From positions 806,809-870,808 of the forward strand of contig NZ_CM002299.1 in the NCBI RefSeq assembly GCF_000153125.2: DNA of 64,000 nucleotides. The letters are read 5' to 3'. The notes under the pieces are model-generated. The model did no database searches and had not been told where the DNA came from. It saw only the letters and a list, made by a program, of their open reading frames with translations. The position numbers were made by a program, and so were the translations under genes. This DNA comes from Congregibacter litoralis KT71. Lineage in GTDB: Bacteria > Pseudomonadota > Gammaproteobacteria > Pseudomonadales > Halieaceae. This document shows, in pieces, positions 59,120-64,000 of the stretch (within the stretch, counting starts at the first letter, position 1; every line of letters begins with the position of its first letter).

Positions 59120-59284
59120 CGAGGTGTTTTCAGCTTCAGGTGGACGCGGCGATCTTTCCAGCCTTCGAGGGTGATCAGCAGGGCACCAGACGCACCGGGC
59201 ACAGCGCCCCGAGGGTCGTCGGTCTGAGTGTCGGCGGTACCGGCAAGACTATAGGTACCCAGGGGAGCAGAAGCGCTGTTAATA

Positions 59285-59356
59285 CGCCTCTTACTTTCCT
59301 TACTCGCCTCACTCTCTTTATTTTCCTTACGCTCCTCACGTCTCTTACGTCCGGTT
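59285..59356. repeat. Eight imperfect 9-bp tandem repeats
   Basis: Units start at 59285, 59294, 59303, 59312, 59321, 59330, 59339 and 59348. Examples are CGCCTCTTA, CTTTCCTTA, CTCGCCTCA, CGCTCCTCA and CGTCTCTTA, with approximate consensus C-x-x-x-C-C-T-[TC]-A. The period is exact although the bases drift. Confidence 0.8.
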
Positions 59357-59550
59357 CCAAATATTTTTCCGCGAGCTTTTTTTCCAGGCACTGCGCCCTA
59401 GGGCAGCAACTTTGCCGCGCTCTTTTTCTGCACAGCTCTCTTTCGCCACACGCCTGGTCGCGGTCTCTTTCCCGTTTGCCCAGCGTTTGTTTGTACCCGT
59501 CGTGTTGATCGATACGGCGTTTTTATGCTCTTCGCCCCGAGGAATCGCTT

Positions 59551-60984
59551 ATGGAATCTAGCTCCGTTGTGCACGATCTGACCCCGCTCGTCGAACCAGC
59601 CAAGAAAGTCTACGTGCTGGACACCAATGTACTTTTACATGACCCGACGGCAGTCACAGCGTTCAACGAGCACCACATTGTTATACCCATGACGGTGCTG
59701 GAGGAGCTTGATCACATTAAAGATCGCCGCGACAAAACCGTGAGCCGGGAGGCCCGGATTGCCATCAATATGATCGACAAGATCGTGGATGCCGCCTCTC
59801 CCCAGGCGATACAGGAGGGTGTGGGAATTCCCTCCGCGGACACCCAGGGTAGCCGCGGTACCCTCGCGATTTTCCCCGACCAGTTGATCAATGACGACAG
59901 CGATGTGCCCTATCTTGACGGCACGCCGGATCAGGCCAACGACAATCGAATTATCAACGTCGCCCTGAAACTACAGGCGGAGAACGAGGGTGCCTTTGTC
60001 TGCCTCGTGACCAAAGACATCAATATGCGTATCAAGGCCAAAGGTTCCGGTCTCCTCCATGTGGAGGATTACCGCCGGGACCGGGTGCTCGATGACATTG
60101 ATCTGCTGTGCAAGGGCTATGCACACATTGAGGGCGACTTCTGGGCGGGCATCAGTGAAGTGGACACGATCCGGGAGGATGACATAACGCTCCACCGTGT
60201 TCCCCGGGACTCCGTGGCGGATGCCTACCCCAATATGTTTCTTCACGACGATCACGATTTTCTGGCTTTTGTGCATCGCATCGACGGTGATTATCTCTAT
60301 CTACGCTGTGACAGCCGCGACAATCTGATGAATCGTCGCTTCTGGGGGCTCTCGCCCAGGAATCTTGAGCAGGCTATGGCGATGTCCCTCATCGGCAACA
60401 GCGATGTGGACATGACGGTGATGACGGGGCCTGCGGGCTCCGGAAAGACACTCATCGCCCTTGCCTATGGCCTCCATGCCATCCTGGAAGAGGGGCGTTA
60501 CAGCAAGCTCATTGTGGCGCGATCCACTCCGCCCATCGCCGAGGACATTGGCTTTTTGCCGGGCACCGAAGAAGAAAAGATGGCGCCCTGGCTGGCGGCC
60601 TTCGACGACAACCTGGAGATTCTTCACGGCTCCGACGAGTCCTGTACCGGCAGTATCGATTACGTGAAGGAGCGTGCGAACATTCAGTTCAAATCTCTGA
60701 ATTTCATGCGCGGACGGTCATTTAATAACGCCTACATCATCATCGACGAAGCTCAGGGTTTGACGCAGTTTCAGCTGAAGTCCGTCATCAGCCGCGTGGG
60801 TGAGGACTCTAAAATTGTGGTTCTTGGCAATCTCGCGCAGATCGACAATAAGTACATTTCTCCTTTGACCTCAGGCCTCACCTACCTCGTGGAGCGCAGC
60901 AAAGGGTATGATCATGCGGGTATCATGCACGTTAACGGCATAGTGCGCTCACGACTCGCCGCTTTTGCTGAAGAGAACCTCTAA
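59551..60984 (+). CDS. PIN-PhoH family protein
   Basis: 477 residues; GAGGAA precedes the ATG. The N-terminal PIN-type nuclease domain (KKVYVLDTNVLLHDPTAVTAF, then DNRIINVALKLQ...CLVTKDINMRIKA) holds acidic residues of the PIN metal site. The C-terminal PhoH P-loop ATPase has Walker A TGPAGSGKTLIALAYG and DEAQGLTQFQLKSVISRVG. Proteins of this build (PhoH2/YlaK type) are proposed RNA helicase-nucleases. The PIN domain replaces the KH domain of PhoH2 proteins that lack it. Confidence 0.92.
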   Translation: MESSSVVHDLTPLVEPAKKVYVLDTNVLLHDPTAVTAFNEHHIVIPMTVLEELDHIKDRRDKTVSREARIAINMIDKIVDAASPQAIQEGVGIPSADTQGSRGTLAIFPDQLINDDSDVPYLDGTPDQANDNRIINVALKLQAENEGAFVCLVTKDINMRIKAKGSGLLHVEDYRRDRVLDDIDLLCKGYAHIEGDFWAGISEVDTIREDDITLHRVPRDSVADAYPNMFLHDDHDFLAFVHRIDGDYLYLRCDSRDNLMNRRFWGLSPRNLEQAMAMSLIGNSDVDMTVMTGPAGSGKTLIALAYGLHAILEEGRYSKLIVARSTPPIAEDIGFLPGTEEEKMAPWLAAFDDNLEILHGSDESCTGSIDYVKERANIQFKSLNFMRGRSFNNAYIIIDEAQGLTQFQLKSVISRVGEDSKIVVLGNLAQIDNKYISPLTSGLTYLVERSKGYDHAGIMHVNGIVRSRLAAFAEENL

Positions 60985-61031
60985 ACCGCAGAGGCCGGTC
61001 TCCGATCGGCCCCAATGATTTGTAAGGCACC

Positions 61032-61874
61032 GTGGATAGTCTTTTTATTTTGCTCCAGCGCCTGCTACCCCAGCACGCGCTGTCCCGACTTGTGGGTCGC
61101 CTTGCCGCGGCCTCGGGCCCCCGCTGGCTGAAAAATCGCGTTATTCGCGCCTTTGTTCGCCATTACGATGTAGATCTGGGGGAGGCGGAGCGACCGTTTC
61201 CCGAGGCCTACGAAAGTTTTAACGCCTTTTTTACCCGCGCTTTGAAGCCCGGGGCGCGCCCCCTCTGCACCAGCGGTATCGCCTGCCCCGCAGACGGCGC
61301 TATCAGCGAAATTGGCGATATCGATGGCCGGCGCATCTTGCAGGCCAAAGGGCGCAGCTATTCCCTGGAGGCCCTCCTGGCTGGCGATGAAGCCCGGGTG
61401 CGGCAGTTTACCGGGGGTAGTTTCGCGACGATCTACCTCTCCCCGAAGGACTATCACCGGGTGCACATGCCTCTGGATGGGCAGTTGCAGGCCAGTGCCT
61501 ATGTTCCCGGCGATTTGTTTTCCGTGAACGGGACAACGGCGGCGGCCATCGATGGCCTGTTTGCGAGAAACGAGCGGCATATCAGCTACTTCGATACGCC
61601 TCGGGGACCCATGGGTATGGTCTTGGTGGGCGCCATGATCGTTGCCGGTATCGAGACGGTGTGGAACGGCCAGGTGGCGCCGCGACTGCGTCAGGTAGAG
61701 CGTTGGGATCACGCTGGCACGCCGATGCCCGTGTTGCTGGATCGCGGCAGCGAGATGGGGCGTTTTTTACTCGGTTCAACGGTGATTTTGTTGTTTCCAA
61801 AGGGCGTGGCCGCCTGGAACGAAGACTGTGTCGCGGGAGCAGCGGTGCGCATGGGGCAGCAGCTCTCGGCGTAG
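61032..61874 (+). CDS. psd: Phosphatidylserine decarboxylase proenzyme
   Basis: 280 residues with a GTG start at 61032. Makes phosphatidylethanolamine from phosphatidylserine. The serine proenzyme self-cleaves at the LGST motif near the C-terminus (MGRFLLGSTVILLFPKG) to give the pyruvoyl cofactor. Conserved segments are FNAFFTRALKPGARPL, CPADGAISEIGDI, YLSPKDYHRVHMPLDG and the HDAG-like GMVLVGAMIVAGIETVW. Length is as in the family. Convergent with rsgA. Confidence 0.95.
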   Translation: MDSLFILLQRLLPQHALSRLVGRLAAASGPRWLKNRVIRAFVRHYDVDLGEAERPFPEAYESFNAFFTRALKPGARPLCTSGIACPADGAISEIGDIDGRRILQAKGRSYSLEALLAGDEARVRQFTGGSFATIYLSPKDYHRVHMPLDGQLQASAYVPGDLFSVNGTTAAAIDGLFARNERHISYFDTPRGPMGMVLVGAMIVAGIETVWNGQVAPRLRQVERWDHAGTPMPVLLDRGSEMGRFLLGSTVILLFPKGVAAWNEDCVAGAAVRMGQQLSA

Positions 61875-61892
61875 CTCTGACTCCAGCCCTGG

Positions 61893-62909
61893 CTAGCCCT
61901 GCAGGGGCTGATCCAGCGACGCAATAATACGGCGGTAGCTATCGAGGCGTGCGGGGTGAATGGCGCCGGAGCCAATCGCTGCCGTCAGGGCGCAGCCGGG
62001 CTCACTCTGATGCTGGCAATCGCGAAAGCGGCATTGACCGATGCGCTCGCGAAACTCCCGAAACCCCTGCTCAATGTCTTCCCGATCCATATGCCACAAG
62101 CCAAACTCCCGAATTCCGGGAGAATCAATGAGGGCGCCGCCCGGTACGTCAAAGAGACGTGCCGTCGTGGTGGTGTGGCGGCCCTTCTGTTTGTCGGGAG
62201 ACAGCTCCGATACCCGCTGCTGCGCGTCGGGGAGCAGGGCGTTGATCAGGGTGGTTTTGCCGACGCCGGACTGCCCCACAAGGATGCTCGTGTGGCCCGC
62301 GAGGAGCCTGGTGAGTTCTTCGATGGCACCAAATTTTCCTTGAGCGCGGATGGTCTGATAGCCAAGGGGGCCATAGGGTTCCAGCAGTATTTCCATGGCC
62401 TCCGCGAGGGCTGAGTCCTCGAGCATATCCGCCTTGTTGAGCAGAATGACGGCTTCTGCCCCGAGGTTTTCCGTAGCCACCAGGTAGCGATCGATAAGGC
62501 CGCCGTGGGGTTCCGGATAGGGCGCGATTACAATAATCACCCGGTCGATGTTCGCTGCGACGCTGCGCAGCTTGCCGAATTTATCCGGTCGGCGAAGCTC
62601 CGTACTGCGATCCTCACGCGCGACAATCACACCGGTCTCTTCCCCGGCACAAAAAATCACCTGATCCCCGGCAACAATGGAGCCCAGGTTCATACGCAGA
62701 TGGCAGCGGTGTATTTGCTGGTCATCTCCCTCTATGTCCGCCTGGGTGCCATAGCGTGCGATGACGCGGCCGCGCTGCTCGGCGCCCAGCTGTCCTCCCG
62801 CCAGCGCTTCGTCGCCGAGGGTCGCCGATCGCTCCGCACGGTCAGCACGCTCCTGCTGCTTGCGCTCTATGCGCCAGTTCTGGCGACGGTTAAGTTTTCG
62901 TTTGCTCAC
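61893..62909 (-). CDS. rsgA: Small-subunit maturation GTPase RsgA
   Basis: 338 residues. GTPase that acts late in 30S assembly. An OB-like N-terminus (GRVIARYGTQADIE), then a circularly permuted GTPase with G4 (ILLNKADML) before G1 (VGQSGVGKTTLINALLP) and G3 (IDSPGIREFGLW), then a C-terminal zinc domain (QCRFRDCQHQSEPGCAL). It lies divergently next to orn, as in E. coli. Confidence 0.96.
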   Translation of the reverse strand: MSKRKLNRRQNWRIERKQQERADRAERSATLGDEALAGGQLGAEQRGRVIARYGTQADIEGDDQQIHRCHLRMNLGSIVAGDQVIFCAGEETGVIVAREDRSTELRRPDKFGKLRSVAANIDRVIIVIAPYPEPHGGLIDRYLVATENLGAEAVILLNKADMLEDSALAEAMEILLEPYGPLGYQTIRAQGKFGAIEELTRLLAGHTSILVGQSGVGKTTLINALLPDAQQRVSELSPDKQKGRHTTTTARLFDVPGGALIDSPGIREFGLWHMDREDIEQGFREFRERIGQCRFRDCQHQSEPGCALTAAIGSGAIHPARLDSYRRIIASLDQPLQG

Positions 62910-62986
62910 CCCTGCATTATTGAGCGGCGCCGGGAGACTGTCGAGCGCATGCTAAACTGTCCCGTCCTTTAGCCGTGGAAAAAGCG

Positions 62987-63541
62987 ATGGTCGACGAACG
63001 CAATTTGATCTGGGTAGACATGGAAATGACGGGGCTTGATCCCGACGGCGACCGTGTCATTGAGATTGCCACCATCGTCACGGACAGCGATTTGCATCCC
63101 CTTGCAGAGGGGCCGGTGATTGCTATCCATCAGTCAGATGCCGTTCTGGAAGCCATGGATGAATGGAACACGAGCCATCACGGTGCCTCGGGGCTTTGCG
63201 ATCGCGTACGTGCCAGCGTCATTGATGAGGCTGAGGCGACTCGTCTGACCATCGCGTTTCTGGAGAACTGGGTGCCTGCGGGGGCCTCTCCCATGTGCGG
63301 CAACAGTATCTGTCAGGACCGGCGTTTCATGGCCCGTCATTTACCGGAACTGGAAAGCTATTTTCACTATCGGAATCTGGATGTCAGCACCCTGAAGATT
63401 CTCGCCCAGCGCTGGCGCCCCGATGTGGCCGCGGGCCTGCAAAAGCGCGCCGTGCACCTGGCCCTGGAAGACATTCGGGACTCCATTGAAGAGCTCCGTC
63501 ACTATCAGCAGCATTTTTTGAACTGCGAATCGAACGGTTAG
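62987..63541 (+). CDS. orn: Oligoribonuclease
   Basis: 184 residues from the ATG at 62987, preceded by GGAAAAAGCG; an in-frame GTG at 62975 is an alternative. DEDDh exonuclease that degrades 2-5 nt RNA and pGp[22 protein letters not shown] carries the first acidic pair, [31 protein letters not shown] the second Asp, and [21 protein letters not shown] the last His and Asp. The stop TAG is in the first unit of a tandem repeat. Confidence 0.96.
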   Translation: MVDERNLIWVDMEMTGLDPDGDRVIEIATIVTDSDLHPLAEGPVIAIHQSDAVLEAMDEWNTSHHGASGLCDRVRASVIDEAEATRLTIAFLENWVPAGASPMCGNSICQDRRFMARHLPELESYFHYRNLDVSTLKILAQRWRPDVAAGLQKRAVHLALEDIRDSIEELRHYQQHFLNCESNG

Positions 63542-63586
63542 GAAGGCCGGTTAGGAAGGCCGGTTAGAAAAGCCGCTTAGGAGGGC
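63535..63586. repeat. Four 13-bp tandem repeats at the orn/queG convergent junction
   Basis: CGGTTAGGAAGGC (63535-63547), the same again (63548-63560), then CGGTTAGAAAAGC and CGCTTAGGAGGGC (63561-63586). The orn stop (63539-63541) is in the first unit and the queG stop (63577-63579) in the last. Confidence 0.93.
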
Positions 63587-64000
63587 AAAGCCCCGTGGCG
63601 CGACAGCGCCCAGTGCACATGCTCCCGCACCAGTTCTGAGGGGTGCGATGCCCGGCGTTGCAGCGCTTCCACAAGGGCCGGGCTGCCCGGCGCATTTCCC
63701 AGGGCAATGGCGAGATTGCGCAGCCAGCGTTCATAGCCAATGCGGCGCAGCGCCGAGCCCTCGGTGCGCGCCGCCCAGGTATCCTCGTCCCAACTAAACA
63801 GCGTCATTAGCTCACTGTCGTCCAGTCCATGGCGCGGCTGGAAATCTTTCTCCTGACTGGACCGGGCAAACTTGTTCCAGGGACAGACGAGCTGGCAGTC
63901 GTCGCAACCGAAAATCCGATTGCCCATGAGGGGGCGAAGCTCCGGGTCAATGCTGCCTTTGTGTTCGATGGTGAGATAGGAAATACAGCGGCGCGCATCC
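63577..64000 (-). CDS. queG: Epoxyqueuosine reductase, 5' end missing
   Basis: Last step of queuosine tRNA modification; cobalamin and Fe-S dependent. About 141 C-terminal codons are visible, running off the window at 64000. The visible start reads DARRCISYLTIEHKGSIDPELRPL, then MGNRIFGCDDCQLVCPWNKFA, with cysteines of the ferredoxin-like [4Fe-4S] motif and a HEAT-like C-terminal region (ALRRIGYERWLRNLAIALGNAPGS). Family landmarks are clear. Next to orn and rsgA as in several gammaproteobacteria. Confidence 0.93.
   Translation of the reverse strand, partial: DARRCISYLTIEHKGSIDPELRPLMGNRIFGCDDCQLVCPWNKFARSSQEKDFQPRHGLDDSELMTLFSWDEDTWAARTEGSALRRIGYERWLRNLAIALGNAPGSPALVEALQRRASHPSELVREHVHWALSRHGALPS

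Larger units (their letters stand above)
58882..59550. other. Gene-poor divergent intergenic region
   Basis: 669 bp between the divergent RNase II and PhoH genes. It contains a strong-looking plus-strand promoter (59090-59119) and eight 9-bp repeats (59285-59356). A minus-strand Lys/Arg/Glu-rich frame (59020-59391) and a plus-strand GTG frame (59140-59508) are open, but neither has a good ribosome site or recognisable character, so I do not call them genes. Confidence 0.6.

Noticed and set aside
59020..59391. Lys/Arg/Glu-rich minus-strand frame upstream of the PhoH gene
   Set aside because: Its composition follows from the 9-bp CT-rich repeats read on the other strand. There is no ribosome site or recognisable domain.

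Overview
The window is GC-rich bacterial chromosome, almost certainly from a gammaproteobacterium. The 16S and 23S sequences, the rrn spacer with tRNA-Ile and tRNA-Ala, and the gene order argC / erpA / anmK / M23 peptidase / tyrS / rrn all point that way; from memory the same order occurs in Pseudomonas. My best guess is a marine lineage near the OM60/NOR5 (Halieaceae) group, but that is an inference from general character, not from a search.

Layout. 1-10135: housekeeping genes. hemB (cut by the window edge), hemL, hemJ and a CLC chloride channel lie on the minus strand. argC and erpA (plus) face anmK and an OapA/M23 endopeptidase gene (minus), and tyrS (plus) leads into the rRNA operon. 10187-16126: a complete rrn operon with promoter, processing stems, 16S, tRNA-Ile(GAT), tRNA-Ala(TGC), 23S, 5S and terminator. 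16127-20187: a decayed 5S fragment, a second terminator and two nested insertion sequences. An IS256-family element sits exactly on the left boundary of an older IS66-family element, and both target duplications can be reconstructed. 20362-25703: small accessory genes (B-box zinc-finger membrane protein, type IV pilin-like protein, beta-propeller-like protein, tdk, TPR protein, lipoprotein, msrB). 25847-32675: LOG-family and SixA-like genes, a yqjG/yhaJ/yhaK-like redox cluster, a Kazal-like lipoprotein co-translated with a dicarboxylate/amino-acid symporter, an MBL-fold hydrolase and a DUF2288 protein. 32682-34466: an exported amidohydrolase.

34543-49483 is the most unusual part: thirteen tightly packed, often overlapping minus-strand genes that I read as one operon. 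It encodes a MotA/TolQ/ExbB-type proton channel and two von Willebrand A proteins that share a nearly identical N-terminal membrane helix carrying an Asp. It also encodes an actin/Hsp70-like plus FHA-like protein, a PEGA-repeat protein with a C-terminal FGE/SUMF1 fold, a TPR membrane protein, several lipoproteins (one with 27 consecutive serines written with all six serine codons), a TonB-C-like periplasmic protein and an M48 lipoprotein peptidase. It looks like an envelope-spanning machine driven by the proton gradient. I know of no characterised system with this composition.

49677-64000: mostly housekeeping again (DUF4136 lipoprotein, pdxH, cinA, an orphan ParA, free-methionine-sulfoxide reductase, a transglutaminase-like TPR protein, asnS, RNase II, a PIN-PhoH protein, psd, rsgA, orn, and queG cut by the window edge).

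A second pattern is not explained by genes. Four convergent gene junctions (erpA/anmK, the beta-propeller gene/tdk, pdxH/cinA, orn/queG) carry short tandem repeats of 12-18 bp, several of which contain the stop codons themselves.
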